A DNA stretch of 64,000 bases from Xanthomonas campestris pv. phormiicola (GCA_025666215.1 CP102593.1:943001-1007000), one strand, 5' to 3'. Shown: positions 1 through 7,914, counted from the stretch's first letter. A program made the numbers and translations. The notes: generated by a model from the letters alone, not told the origin.

Positions 1-305
1 ACGTGGACATCAACACGCGCCGGGTCAAGACCGAGGCGGCGGTGCAGAGCGGCGACACCATCATGCTTGCCGGCCTGATCAACGACAGCACCAGCGACGG
101 CAGCGCCGGCGTGCCGCTGCTGAGCAAACTGCCGGTGGTCGGCGCGCTGTTCGGTCAGAAAACGCAGGACAAGACCCGCAACGAAGTGATCGTGCTGCTG
201 ACCCCGACGATCGTGCGCAACCCGCAGGAGGCGCGCAATCTCACCGACGAGTACGGGCAGAAGTTCAAGGCGATGCAGCCGTTGCCGGCCTCGGGCAAGA
301 AGTAG
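1..305 (+). CDS. xpsD: Type II secretion secretin, C-terminal end (partial)
   Basis: Last 101 codons of a GspD-family secretin; the gene begins before the window. Secretins form the outer-membrane channel of type II secretion, which exports plant cell wall degrading enzymes. The visible part holds the conserved secretin core end: a beta strand with SGDTIMLAGLI, the PLLSKLPVVGALFG segment, and the NEVIVLLTPTIVRN strand that closes the family domain. It ends with a short charged tail and TAG. Only 6 bp separate it from the next gene, so the two are probably co-transcribed. In Xanthomonas the xps cluster ends with xpsD, and the absence of other gsp genes downstream agrees with this. The family call is firm; the name xpsD rests on genus-level knowledge. 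Confidence 0.9.
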   Translation, partial: VDINTRRVKTEAAVQSGDTIMLAGLINDSTSDGSAGVPLLSKLPVVGALFGQKTQDKTRNEVIVLLTPTIVRNPQEARNLTDEYGQKFKAMQPLPASGKK

Positions 306-311
306 GCGCGG

Positions 312-1145
312 GTGTCCCTGCCCATCGTGCTGCTGCCGGTCGGCGTCGACGACGCCGCGCTGGACGCATGCCTGGGCGCGCTGGAGGCGCATACGCCGGC
401 CGGCACCCGCGTGTGGCTGGCCGACGACGCGCAGGCCGGCCCGCGCGGCCAGCGCGTGGTCGAGGCCTGGCTGGCGCGCACCCGCCTGCAGGCCGACTAC
501 ACCCGGCGCCCGCGCATGCTCGGCGAGGTCGCGCATCTGGACGAGATGCTGCGCGCCTGTGCCGCCGCCGACGTGGTGGTGCTCGCCGCGGACGCGCAAC
601 CCTTGCCCGGTTGGTTGCAGCAACTGAGCGCGTGCCTGACGCGCGACGCCGCCATCGCCAGCGCCACGCCATGGAGCAACGCCGGCGAAGCCTGCGCCTG
701 GCCGCGGCTGGGCGAGATCAATCCTCTTCCCGACGACGATGAGCGTCTGGCGCGCGCCTGCGCGGCGCTGCCACCGGAGCATCCGGAACTGCCGTCGGCG
801 GTGTGCCACGCGGTGGCCTTGCGCGGCGCCGCACGGCAGCGCGCCGGCGGCCTGGACGCGAGCAGCTACGGTTCCTGGTACGCGGCGCTGATCGACCTGT
901 CGCTGCGCATGGCCGGACTCGGCTGGCGCAACGTGCTGTGCGAGACCGCCTACGTGGCGCGCAGCGGCGAAGGCCGCGCCGCCGACGGCGACATGGACGC
1001 GCTGGCCACGCGCTGGCCGGCCTGGCATGCGCGCCTGGCCGGCTTCCTGATGCACGACCCGCTACGCGCGCGCCGCGAGGAGCTGCAACGCCGGTACGCC
1101 GAACTGCCGCCGCCGGACCCGCAGCGCGCGCTGTTCGACGCCTAG
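312..1145 (+). CDS. Glycosyltransferase-like protein downstream of the secretin
   Basis: A 277-residue protein with a GTG start 6 bp after the secretin stop. It resembles GT2-type glycosyltransferases in outline: an N-terminal LPIVLLPVGVDD segment where the nucleotide-sugar fold begins, a middle VVVLAADAQPLPGWL stretch like the A/DxD region, and later an ATPWSNAGEA segment as in rhamnosyltransferase-like proteins. No signal peptide or membrane segment is visible, so it is probably cytoplasmic. No clean DxD metal motif is seen (only AADAQ), so activity and substrate are uncertain. Position suggests co-expression with the type II secretion operon, but nothing in the sequence shows a role in secretion. 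Confidence 0.65.
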   Translation: MSLPIVLLPVGVDDAALDACLGALEAHTPAGTRVWLADDAQAGPRGQRVVEAWLARTRLQADYTRRPRMLGEVAHLDEMLRACAAADVVVLAADAQPLPGWLQQLSACLTRDAAIASATPWSNAGEACAWPRLGEINPLPDDDERLARACAALPPEHPELPSAVCHAVALRGAARQRAGGLDASSYGSWYAALIDLSLRMAGLGWRNVLCETAYVARSGEGRAADGDMDALATRWPAWHARLAGFLMHDPLRARREELQRRYAELPPPDPQRALFDA

Positions 1146-1207
1146 CGCGTTTTCGACGCGGGCATTGCAATCGGTCAATCCGCGGAGTGTTGCCAGTCGG
1201 CGGAGTG

Positions 1208-1277
1208 TTGTGGGAGCGACTTCAGTCGCGACGGGCGTTACCGGTAGAGCCCGTCGCGACTGAAGTCGCTCCCACAA
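1208..1277. repeat. REP-like long perfect hairpin
   Basis: Two perfect 29-bp inverted arms (1208-1236 and 1249-1277) flank a 12-nt loop. The arms begin TTGTGGGAGCGACTTCAG and continue with TCGCGACGGGC. The same core recurs, more or less decayed, near 2911-2980, 26091-26114, 47188-47254, 47735-47790 and 56361-56492. The copy lies in the 267-bp gap between the glycosyltransferase-like gene and the end of the convergent GntR regulator, where it may also act as a bidirectional transcription or mRNA-end barrier. Confidence 0.85.
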
Positions 1278-1412
1278 GTTTCAAGAAGTCCGTAATGGCC
1301 GTCGGCGTTGGCACATCCGCCGCGCGCGGCTCGGTCGGCGCATTGGCGATGCCATTGCCGGACCGGGCGGCCGCGGCCGCAGCCGCCCGCCACCGCCGGA
1401 CGCGCGCCAGCC

Positions 1413-2150
1413 TCACTCAGGCGGCGCCTGCACGTCCACCGTCACTTCCAGCACGTCGTGGCGCCAGGATTCGATGTCGAACTCCACCGCGCGGCCGTCG
1501 GCGGCGTAGCTCACCCGCTGCAGCCGGAAGCACGGCGTGCCGGCGGTGGACTGCAGCAGCGCGGCCTGCTCGGCGCCCAGCGTGGCCGGATACATCGACA
1601 GCCGGCTGCGCGCCTGGCGCAACCCGAGCCGCTGTCCCAGCACGGCGCTGAGCGAGCCGGCCAGGTCGTGCTCGAGCAGGCTCGGCGCCCACGCGGCCAG
1701 GATCGCATTGGTCTCCAGCAGCACCGCGCGGCGGCCGATCCAGCGCCGCCGCTGCAGCAGGAACAGCTCGGCCTGCGCATCGTCCAGTTCCAGGTGCCGC
1801 GCCAGCGTCGCGCCGGCCGGCTGGCGGCGCACGCTGAGCAGTTCCGTGCGCGGCGTGCCGCCCTGCGCGGCCACGTACTGCATGAAGCCGGCGATGCTGG
1901 TGGGGTCGTGGCGCACGCGCGCCGCGCTGACGAACCAGCCGCGCCGGTTCTCGCGATAGATGTGGCCTTCCGATTCCAGTTGCTGCAGCGCCTCGCGCAA
2001 GGTGATGCGGGTGCAGCCGAACAGCGCGGCCAGCTCGCGTTCCACCGGCAGGCGCTGGTCCGCGGCCCATTCGCCGCCGGCGATGCGCGCCAGCAGCGCA
2101 TCGACGATGCGCTGGCCGAAACCGGCGGCTGGGTTCAATGGCGTGGGCAT
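1413..2150 (-). CDS. GntR/HutC-family transcriptional regulator
   Basis: A 245-residue repressor-type regulator. The N-terminal GntR winged helix-turn-helix spans about residues 10-75 (QRIVDALLARIAGGEW, LPVERELAALFGCTRITLREAL, GWFVS). The rest, including the RRWIGRRAVLLETNAI region and a C-terminal CFRLQRVSYAADGRAVEFDIESWRH-type strand set, fits the UTRA ligand-binding domain of the HutC subfamily. The chosen ATG begins MPTPLNP; a frame runs further upstream but adds only low-complexity sequence. It is the last gene of a same-strand set of kinase, TonB receptor, PnuC transporter and regulator. HutC-type proteins often bind GGTCTAGACC-like palindromes, and a perfect TGGTCTAGACCA lies in front of the first gene of that set (6677-6688). 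Its effector is unknown. Confidence 0.85.
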   Translation of the reverse strand: MPTPLNPAAGFGQRIVDALLARIAGGEWAADQRLPVERELAALFGCTRITLREALQQLESEGHIYRENRRGWFVSAARVRHDPTSIAGFMQYVAAQGGTPRTELLSVRRQPAGATLARHLELDDAQAELFLLQRRRWIGRRAVLLETNAILAAWAPSLLEHDLAGSLSAVLGQRLGLRQARSRLSMYPATLGAEQAALLQSTAGTPCFRLQRVSYAADGRAVEFDIESWRHDVLEVTVDVQAPPE

Positions 2151-2241
2151 GCGTTCTCCGTCGCGTGATGGCGCTGTCCCTGCGCATGGTCGCAGACTAG
2201 GCCCGGTTCGCTGTTCATGCCCGAGCGGCTTATGCGCCGGC

Positions 2242-2823
2242 TCATCGCGACGGTGGCGCGGCACCGGTGCGGCGCAGGTCGGCCTGCCACAGGCGCAGGC
2301 CGTAGATCGCCAGCACCACGAAGCCGGCGTACAGCGCCGCGGTCGGATACAGCCCCTTGTAGACGAAGACGCCGACGTACAGGCAGTCGAGCACGATCCA
2401 CAGGCCCCAGTTGGCGATGCGCTTGCGCGCCGCCCAGAAACTGGCGACCAGGCTGAAGGCGGACAGCGCCGCGTCCAGCCAGGGCAGCGCGGCATCGGTA
2501 TGACGGTGCATCAGCCAGCCCAGCGACAGCGCGCCGGCGGCGCCGGCCAGCAGCGACAGCGCCGCTTCGCGCCGCGGCAGCGGGCCGACCTGGACCTTGC
2601 CGTGCTCCAGCCGGCCCTGGCTCCAGCGCCACCAGCCGTAGCCCTGCAGGAACACGTAGACGCCCTGCAGCAACATGTCCGAGTACAGCTTCCACTGGTA
2701 GAACAGCCACGCGTACAGCAGCACCGCGACGACGTTGACCGGCCAGCACCAGCGCACCCGGCGTGCGGTCAGCCACACGCCGACTACGTTGACCAGCACG
2801 GCGAGAAGTTCGAGGGGGGACAT
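2242..2823 (-). CDS. pnuC: PnuC-type vitamin/nucleoside transporter
   Basis: A 193-residue inner-membrane protein of the PnuC family, which moves nicotinamide riboside, or in related members thiamine or riboflavin, by facilitated diffusion trapped by phosphorylation. The start MSPLELLAVLVNVVGVWL gives a membrane helix at once. Several more hydrophobic segments follow, with the family's GYGWWRW signature around residue 60 and an NWGLWIVLDCLYVGVFVYKGL segment around residues 140-160, which in the family lies near the substrate site. A kinase gene in the same set fits metabolic trapping. The substrate cannot be read from sequence. Ninety-one bases separate it from the GntR gene downstream. Confidence 0.85.
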   Translation of the reverse strand: MSPLELLAVLVNVVGVWLTARRVRWCWPVNVVAVLLYAWLFYQWKLYSDMLLQGVYVFLQGYGWWRWSQGRLEHGKVQVGPLPRREAALSLLAGAAGALSLGWLMHRHTDAALPWLDAALSAFSLVASFWAARKRIANWGLWIVLDCLYVGVFVYKGLYPTAALYAGFVVLAIYGLRLWQADLRRTGAAPPSR

Positions 2824-2858
2824 GGGGGGCTCGGTTGGATGGTGTGGAGTCGGGACCG

Positions 2859-2872
2859 GGGACTCGGGACTC
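2859..2872. repeat. Two GGGACTC units, inverted partner of the 3085 array
   Basis: Two GGGACTC heptamers just upstream of pnuC on its 5' side, preceded by a decayed unit (GGAGTCGGGACCG). They lie in opposite orientation to the nine CCCGAGT units at 3085-3147, so the gap between pnuC and the receptor gene can fold back on itself. Between the two lies a decayed REP-like hairpin at about 2911-2980. Confidence 0.6.
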
Positions 2873-3084
2873 GAGGGGTGGTCGCCAGTGCACTGCATTC
2901 TTGCTTTTTTGTAGCCTGGCTTTGGCTCCGACGCGTCACCGGTAAGGCGTCGGGGCTGAAGCCCCTCCCACGGAAAAGCGGCTGGCTGAAACTGCAAAGG
3001 AGCCGCTTCTCTTCATTTCAAGATCTGGCACTTTTTTCATCAAGTCGCTTGACAGCGATTTGTCCCGGGGCAGCATCCTGCCTT

Positions 3085-3147
3085 CCCGAGTCCCGAGTCC
3101 CGAGTCCCGAGTCCCGAGTCCCGAGTCCCGAGTCCCGAGTCCCGAGT
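3085..3147. repeat. Tandem heptamer array, nine copies of CCCGAGT
   Basis: Nine perfect head-to-tail CCCGAGT units (GGGACTC on the other strand) run directly into the stop codon of the TonB-dependent receptor gene. The last T of the array is the first base of the TCA that encodes the TGA stop on the minus strand. Related heptamer tracts occur at 55512-55539 and 61621-61645. Confidence 0.95.
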
Positions 3148-5309
3148 CAAAAATCGAACTGCAGCGCCAGCCGCGCCGTGCGCGGCGCGCCCAGGAACAG
3201 GTAGTCGTCGCCGAGGTATTCGCCGACGTCGCGCCAGTAGCGCTTGTCGGCGAGGTTGTCCACGCTCAGCCGCAACGTGGTTGGCAGCGTGCCCAGCCGC
3301 GTCGCGTAGCGTGCGCCCAAGTTATAGACGGTGTAGCCGCCGACGGCGACGCGGCCGCTGCGGTCGGCGTACTTGGCGCCGCTGAACTGCGCGCCGCCCA
3401 GCAGCGCCAGGCCGCTCGCCCCGGGCACGTCCCAGCTGGCCTGGGCGCTGGCGCGCAGCCTGGGTACGTTCAGGGCCTGGTGGTCTTCGTAGGCCGGCGT
3501 GCCGGTGTCCTCGGCGCGCGCGCGGATGCCGGCGACGCTGGCCTGCAGGTGCAGCCGCTCGCCGATCGCGCCGTCGGCCGACAGTTCGATGCCGCGGTTG
3601 TGCAGGCGGCCCTGCTGCACATACAGGAAGCTGCCGTCGGCCTGCGGCTGCGCGTACTGGTAGGCCTGGCGGATGTCGAACACCGCCGCACCCAGCGCCA
3701 GGCCGCCGCGCTCGTATTTCAGGCCGGCTTCGCTCTGGTAGGCGCTGGTCGGGGCGAGGATCGCATCGGCATTGCTGGCGAACCACGACGCGGTGCCGCC
3801 CGGCGCCAGGCCCTTGGCGAAACTGGCGTACAGCGACAGCGTCTCCTGCGGCTTGAACAACAACGCCGCCTGCGGCAGCAGTTCCGAGCGGCGGGTGTGC
3901 CGGGTCAGCGCGCCGTCGCGGTCCCAGGCGCGCTCGTCGTAGCGCACCTGGCGCGCGCCCAGCAGCAGCTGCCAGGCCTCGCCGATGCCGATGCGGTCGC
4001 TGGCCAGCAGCGATTGCTGGGTGCTGTCCAGACGCCGCTGCTCGGGGCCGAGTTCGGCGTCGGCCTGGGCCAGCAGCGGCGGATCGGCATCGATGTTGCC
4101 GCTGCCGATCCATTCGTTGATCGAGCCGTGCTGGTCGATGGTGCGCTGCAGGTAGTCCACGCCGAGGTTGAGCTGGTGCTGCAGCGCGCCGGTGGCGAAG
4201 CTGCCGGACACGGTCGCCTGCACCTGGTCGTTGCGGCGCGTGTCGTCGGGGCTGCGGTAGTCGTAGAGGTCGTAGTCGCCTTCGCGGCTGAAGTGGTTCG
4301 GAATCGCGTCGCCGGCGCAGCTGGCCGCGCCGTAGCAGCCCCAGGCGAAGCTGGAATAGTCGTCGATCACCGCGCGGCTATGGGCGGCCGCCAGTTGTGC
4401 GCGCCAGGTGTCGTTGAAGCGGTATTGGTAGCGCAGCTGCGCGTTGAGCGAGTCGATGCCGACCGGCTTGGACCAGGGTTGGTAGGCCAGCAATCGGTGC
4501 ACCGACACGTCGCTGGGCACGCGCTCGCCGCCGAGCAGTTGATAGCCGGGCACCGAGCGTTGCTGCCGGTCCTGGTATTCCACGTCCAGCTGCAGCGTCG
4601 ATTGCGGGTCGATGTTCCAGTCCGCGGCCAGCGACAGGAAATTGCGGTGGCCGTCGGCATGGTCGACGTAGCTGCGGATGTCCTCGTGCGCGGCGTTGAC
4701 GCGCAGGCCGAACTGGCGGTCGCGGCCGAACCAGTCGCCCAGGTCCACGGCGGCGTAGCGGCCGCCGTCGTCGTCGGTGCCGAGCACCAGCGTGCGCACC
4801 TGTTGCGGGCGCTTGGTCACGTAGTCGATCACGCCGGCCGGCTCGGTGAGCCCGGACTGCAGCCCGGACAGGCCCTTGAGCACCTGCACCTGCTGCTTGT
4901 TCTCCAGCGCCACGTTCTGCTCGCCGGTGACGGTCAGGCCGTTGATGCGGTAGCTGTTGGCGGCGTTGAGCGAATAGCCGCGCACCACGAAGTTCTCGTA
5001 GTAGCCGATCGGCGCATAGCTGTCGCCGACCGAGGCGTCGGCGCGCAGCACCTCGCTGAGCACGCGCACCTGGCGGTCGTCCAGTTGCGTGCGGTCGATC
5101 ACCCCGATCGAGGCGGGCGTGTCCAGCAGCGCGGCGTCGCCGTAGCCGCCCAGCGTGGAGCGGTTGCGCGGCTGCTCGCCCTGCACGTGGACCGCGTCCA
5201 GTTCGACCGGCGTCTGCGTGTCCGCATCGGCGGCGCGCGCCGGTGCGGCGGTGGCGGCCAGCGCCAACGCCAGGGCGAGCGGCGCGAGTGCGGGGAAGGT
5301 GTGGGACAT
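3147..5309 (-). CDS. TonB-dependent (siderophore-type) outer-membrane receptor
   Basis: A 720-residue outer-membrane receptor. A signal peptide (MSHTFPALAPLALALALAAT to about ARA at residue 26) is followed by a TonB-box-like VELDAVHV segment. Next comes a plug domain of the siderophore-receptor subfamily (LLDTPASIGVIDRTQLDDR, then VVRGYSLN and IDYVTKRP). A large beta barrel ends in the typical terminal aromatic strand, RTARLALQFDF. The chosen ATG is the one giving a clean signal peptide. It lies between the kinase gene (153 bp upstream) and pnuC (323 bp downstream) on the same strand. Its true cargo could be a vitamin or nucleoside rather than iron, given the neighbours; that is inference. 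The stop codon abuts a heptamer repeat array. Confidence 0.9.
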   Translation of the reverse strand: MSHTFPALAPLALALALAATAAPARAADADTQTPVELDAVHVQGEQPRNRSTLGGYGDAALLDTPASIGVIDRTQLDDRQVRVLSEVLRADASVGDSYAPIGYYENFVVRGYSLNAANSYRINGLTVTGEQNVALENKQQVQVLKGLSGLQSGLTEPAGVIDYVTKRPQQVRTLVLGTDDDGGRYAAVDLGDWFGRDRQFGLRVNAAHEDIRSYVDHADGHRNFLSLAADWNIDPQSTLQLDVEYQDRQQRSVPGYQLLGGERVPSDVSVHRLLAYQPWSKPVGIDSLNAQLRYQYRFNDTWRAQLAAAHSRAVIDDYSSFAWGCYGAASCAGDAIPNHFSREGDYDLYDYRSPDDTRRNDQVQATVSGSFATGALQHQLNLGVDYLQRTIDQHGSINEWIGSGNIDADPPLLAQADAELGPEQRRLDSTQQSLLASDRIGIGEAWQLLLGARQVRYDERAWDRDGALTRHTRRSELLPQAALLFKPQETLSLYASFAKGLAPGGTASWFASNADAILAPTSAYQSEAGLKYERGGLALGAAVFDIRQAYQYAQPQADGSFLYVQQGRLHNRGIELSADGAIGERLHLQASVAGIRARAEDTGTPAYEDHQALNVPRLRASAQASWDVPGASGLALLGGAQFSGAKYADRSGRVAVGGYTVYNLGARYATRLGTLPTTLRLSVDNLADKRYWRDVGEYLGDDYLFLGAPRTARLALQFDF

Positions 5310-5462
5310 GGGAGAACCTCTAGGCGGGAGTCGCAATGGAAAAGACGGATGTCGCTGCGCGCGGGCAACGGCGGAGGCGTGGGCGGGCGCGCTGCCGGCA
5401 GCGCGGCGCGGCATGCGCGCGCACTGGGCGCGCCGGCGCGCGCGGCAGCGAAAGCGAAACGC

Positions 5463-6611
5463 TCATCGCGCGGCGTCCGCGTGCCGCTGCAACTGCCGCA
5501 GCAGGCGCTGGCCTTCGCCGCCGCCGAACCAGTCGGCATGGCCGAGCAGGTAGCGGCGATAGGCGATCTCGGCGTTCGCGTCGGAGCCGGTGATGCCGGC
5601 GAAATAGTCGATCTCGGCGAGCGCGAAGTCGGCATGCGCGATCGGCAACAGCGCGGCCAGCAGGCGCAGCTGCGCCGCGTCCAGCGGCAGCAGCTGCGCG
5701 TAGCCGTGCAGCAGCGCGTCGAGCTGATCGAGCTCGGCGGGCGCGCGGCCGCCGATGTCCAGGTCCAGCCACGGCACCAGGTTGCGTTCGATCGCGGTGG
5801 CCAGGTCGAACAGCGCGAAGGTGCGGTCGGCCAGGCCGAAATCGAACACCGCGCTGACCTCGCTGGCCGCGCCGTGGCCGCGCCACAGCAGGTTGGAGGC
5901 GTGCCAGTCGCCATGCGTCCACAGCGGCGGCAGCGGCGCTTGCAGTAGCGGCCAGGCGCGCGCGTGCCACGGCAGCAGATGCCGGCGCAGGTCGCCGCGC
6001 CAGTCGTGGCGCTGCAGCCAGGCGGCCAGCGCCGGCCGCGCGCGCAGGTCCTGCTGCAGCGCCTGCAACGGATCGGCGCCGCCGAACAGGCGCAGATTGG
6101 CGACCAACTGGGTGGTGCTGCGCGGCGGCGCCGTGTAGCCCGCCGCAGCCTGATGCAGCAATGCGAGCGCGCGCCCGGCGGCCTGCGCATGGGCCGTGTC
6201 GGCGAAGGGCAGCCACGAGGCCGTGTCGCGGTACAGGTCTTCGCCGCTGGCGGCGCGCTGCACTTCGTAGGTCCAGTCGCCGAGCGCGATCGCGCTGGCG
6301 CCGTCGGGCGCGCGCAGCAGCACCGGGACCGGCACGCCGCGCACGCGCAGGTGCTCGATGAAGCGGTGTTCCTCGCCCAGCGTGCGCGCATCGCGCAGGC
6401 TGCGGTGATGGCGCTTCACGAACAGCGTGCCGACTGAACTCTCGACCTCGGCCGCGGCGGAGAACGGGCGCGGGCTGTGCCAGCGCAAGGCGCGGACCGC
6501 GTCGGCCAGGCCCATGTGCCGCAACAGCGCGTCGACCTCGTCGCTGCGCAGCGGCGGCCAGTCCGCCTCGGCCGGGGCCAGGCTCATGCCGTGCATCTGG
6601 TGCGTGCTCAT
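5463..6611 (-). CDS. APH/ChoK-family small-molecule kinase
   Basis: A 382-residue cytoplasmic kinase of the aminoglycoside/choline phosphotransferase fold. Key motifs are visible: the Brenner motif HGDWHASNLLW (catalytic Asp and Asn) and the metal-binding VFDFGLADR with its DFG-like Asp. An N-terminal lobe carries FVKRHHRS, with the probable nucleotide-binding Lys, and GEEHRFIEHL. The chosen start is the ATG for MSTHQMHG; an in-frame GTG lies 36 bp upstream. Being first in a same-strand set with a TonB receptor and a PnuC transporter, it most likely phosphorylates the imported compound, as nicotinamide riboside or thiamine kinases do. Which compound is not evident. A HutC-type palindrome sits 65 bp upstream of the start. 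Confidence 0.8.
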   Translation of the reverse strand: MSTHQMHGMSLAPAEADWPPLRSDEVDALLRHMGLADAVRALRWHSPRPFSAAAEVESSVGTLFVKRHHRSLRDARTLGEEHRFIEHLRVRGVPVPVLLRAPDGASAIALGDWTYEVQRAASGEDLYRDTASWLPFADTAHAQAAGRALALLHQAAAGYTAPPRSTTQLVANLRLFGGADPLQALQQDLRARPALAAWLQRHDWRGDLRRHLLPWHARAWPLLQAPLPPLWTHGDWHASNLLWRGHGAASEVSAVFDFGLADRTFALFDLATAIERNLVPWLDLDIGGRAPAELDQLDALLHGYAQLLPLDAAQLRLLAALLPIAHADFALAEIDYFAGITGSDANAEIAYRRYLLGHADWFGGGEGQRLLRQLQRHADAAR

Positions 6612-6676
6612 CGGGTCCGCGCCGGGTGCGGGGGCGGCGCGTCGCAACGAAGCGGCGGGGTACGCCTTTCGTGGTT

Positions 6677-6688
6677 TGGTCTAGACCA
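6677..6688. promoter_or_regulatory. HutC/GntR-type operator palindrome
   Basis: Perfect 12-bp palindrome TGGTCTAGACCA, 65 bp upstream of the kinase start codon and about 290 bp from the divergent glycosyltransferase. The core GGTCTAGACC matches the operator form known for HutC-subfamily GntR regulators, for example the DasR sites of Streptomyces. The only GntR regulator in the window ends the kinase-receptor-PnuC set, so autoregulation of that set is the simplest reading. Confidence 0.6.
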
Positions 6689-6974
6689 GCTTCGCGGAGC
6701 CCTGCGTCGGCGGCCGACGGCTCTGTCGGTCGCAAGGCGGCGCTGCCGGGCCGTCGGCATGCACGGCCGCCAGCAAGCTGGGCGGCCGATGCGTCTGGAT
6801 CCTGGGGGCAGCGCGCCGTCGTGGGCGCTCGCCGTCATCTACACCGCGAAAGGCATGGGACGCGCGATTCTACACGCGTCTCCACATGCGTCGGCGCGCA
6901 GGCCTGCGGCGCAGGGCGCGGCGCGGGCGCCGGTGACGCAGGCACGGCGCTTTCTGCGCGAGCCCGTTTGCCCG

Positions 6975-6989
6975 GATAATCGGCGCATG
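6975..6989 (+). promoter_or_regulatory. Predicted leaderless promoter -10 element at a GT2 gene
   Basis: GATAAT at 6975-6980 is followed by exactly six bases and then the ATG at 6987, so transcription would begin at the start codon. No Shine-Dalgarno sequence is present. The same spacing is seen at 13341 (pncB) and 63003 (rsgA). The -35 region is weak (TTCTGC at 6952-6957). Confidence 0.5.
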
Positions 6990-7832
6990 AGCGAACAGCA
7001 GATGGCCGTGGTGGTGGTGACCTACGAGAGCGGCAGCACCATCGACGCCTGTCTGCAGCGGCTGCGCACGGCGGCGGACGTCGCCCAGATCCGGGTGGTC
7101 GACAACGCCTCGCGCGACGACACCCTGGCCATCGTGCAGCGCCACGCGCTGGAGGACCGGCGCGTGCGCTTCATCGCCAATCCCGACAACCCCGGCTTCG
7201 CCACCGCCTGCAACCAGGGCGCGGCGGCCAGCGATGCGCCGTGGCTGGCGTTCGTCAATCCGGACCTGATGGTGGAGGCCGACACGCTGGCACTGCTGCG
7301 CGCGCAGGTCGCCGCGCTCGGCGACGCGCTGCTCGGCGTGGAGCAGGTCGACGAGCACGGCCGTGCCGACGCCGCGGTGCGCCGCCGCGATCCGGACTTC
7401 GCGGCGATGCTGCGGCATCCGCTGGCCGGTTCGCGGCTGGCGGTGGCGGTGGATCCGGCGCAGCCGCTGCAGCGGGTGGAGGCGATCTCCGGTGCGCTGA
7501 TGCTGCTGCCGCGTGCGCTGTTCGACCGTATCGGCGGCTGGGACGCCGGCTACCGCCTGCATGCCGAGGACCTGGACCTGTGCCGCCGCGCGCGCCAGGC
7601 CGGGGCCACCGTGGCGGTGTGCAACCGCCTGCGCGTGCTGCACGTGCGCGGCGTTTCCAGCCGCAAGCGGCCGTGGTTCGTGGAATGGCACAAGCACCGC
7701 GGACTGTGGCGCTATTTCCGCAAGTTCGAGGCGCCAACGCGCGCCGCGCCGGTGCGTGCGGCGGTGTGGGCGGTGATCTGGCTGCACGCCTGGGTGACCT
7801 TCGCCAGGCTGTGTCTGCGCCGCCCTGGCTGA
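6987..7832 (+). CDS. GT2-family glycosyltransferase (rhamnosyltransferase-like)
   Basis: A 281-residue cytoplasmic glycosyltransferase. The N terminus is a typical GT-A start (MAVVVVTYESGSTIDACLQ). It is followed by VVDNASRDDT, NPDNPGFATACNQG, and FVNPDLMVE, which carries the Asp of the metal/nucleotide-sugar site. An ISGALMLLPRALFDRIGGWD acceptor-side segment comes next, then the AEDLDLCRRARQAG motif with the catalytic base region. A C-terminal RGLWRYFRKF plus a hydrophobic helix suggests membrane association. This layout matches rhamnosyl- or similar transferases for O-antigen or exopolysaccharide. No polysaccharide genes flank it directly. The start is set by a -10 element six bases upstream, without a ribosome binding site. 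Confidence 0.85.
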   Translation: MSEQQMAVVVVTYESGSTIDACLQRLRTAADVAQIRVVDNASRDDTLAIVQRHALEDRRVRFIANPDNPGFATACNQGAAASDAPWLAFVNPDLMVEADTLALLRAQVAALGDALLGVEQVDEHGRADAAVRRRDPDFAAMLRHPLAGSRLAVAVDPAQPLQRVEAISGALMLLPRALFDRIGGWDAGYRLHAEDLDLCRRARQAGATVAVCNRLRVLHVRGVSSRKRPWFVEWHKHRGLWRYFRKFEAPTRAAPVRAAVWAVIWLHAWVTFARLCLRRPG

Positions 7833-7896
7833 ACGCGGCACCAGGCTGGTGCGTGCGCGTCGTTAGGCTGTATGCGTGATGAGTAATTCATTTATT

Positions 7897-7914
7897 GCGT
7901 GATGTGAATCACGC
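7897..7914 (+). promoter_or_regulatory. Clp/CRP-type binding site upstream of xagA
   Basis: GCGTGATGTGAATCACGC is a perfect 7-bp inverted repeat with a 4-nt centre. It contains the CRP-family core GTGA-N6-TCAC (7899-7902 and 7909-7912). A second, imperfect half-site, GCGTGATGAG, starts at about 7874. It lies 90 bp upstream of the xagA start. In X. campestris the xag genes are reported to be under control of Clp, the CRP-like c-di-GMP-responsive regulator, which fits. Confidence 0.55.

Noticed and set aside
3085..3147. A short CRISPR-like array.
   Set aside because: Units are 7 bp with no spacers; it is a simple tandem repeat.
3060..5948. A 962-codon open frame on the plus strand across the TonB receptor and kinase.
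   Set aside because: It is antisense to two genes with clear motifs, and its translation is Val/Ala/Gln/Arg-rich with no family resemblance.
5310..6986. A possible TPP (THI-box) riboswitch for the TonB receptor, PnuC and kinase set.
   Set aside because: No CTGAGA-type or other conserved THI elements were found upstream of the kinase or receptor on the minus strand; a HutC palindrome explains control better.
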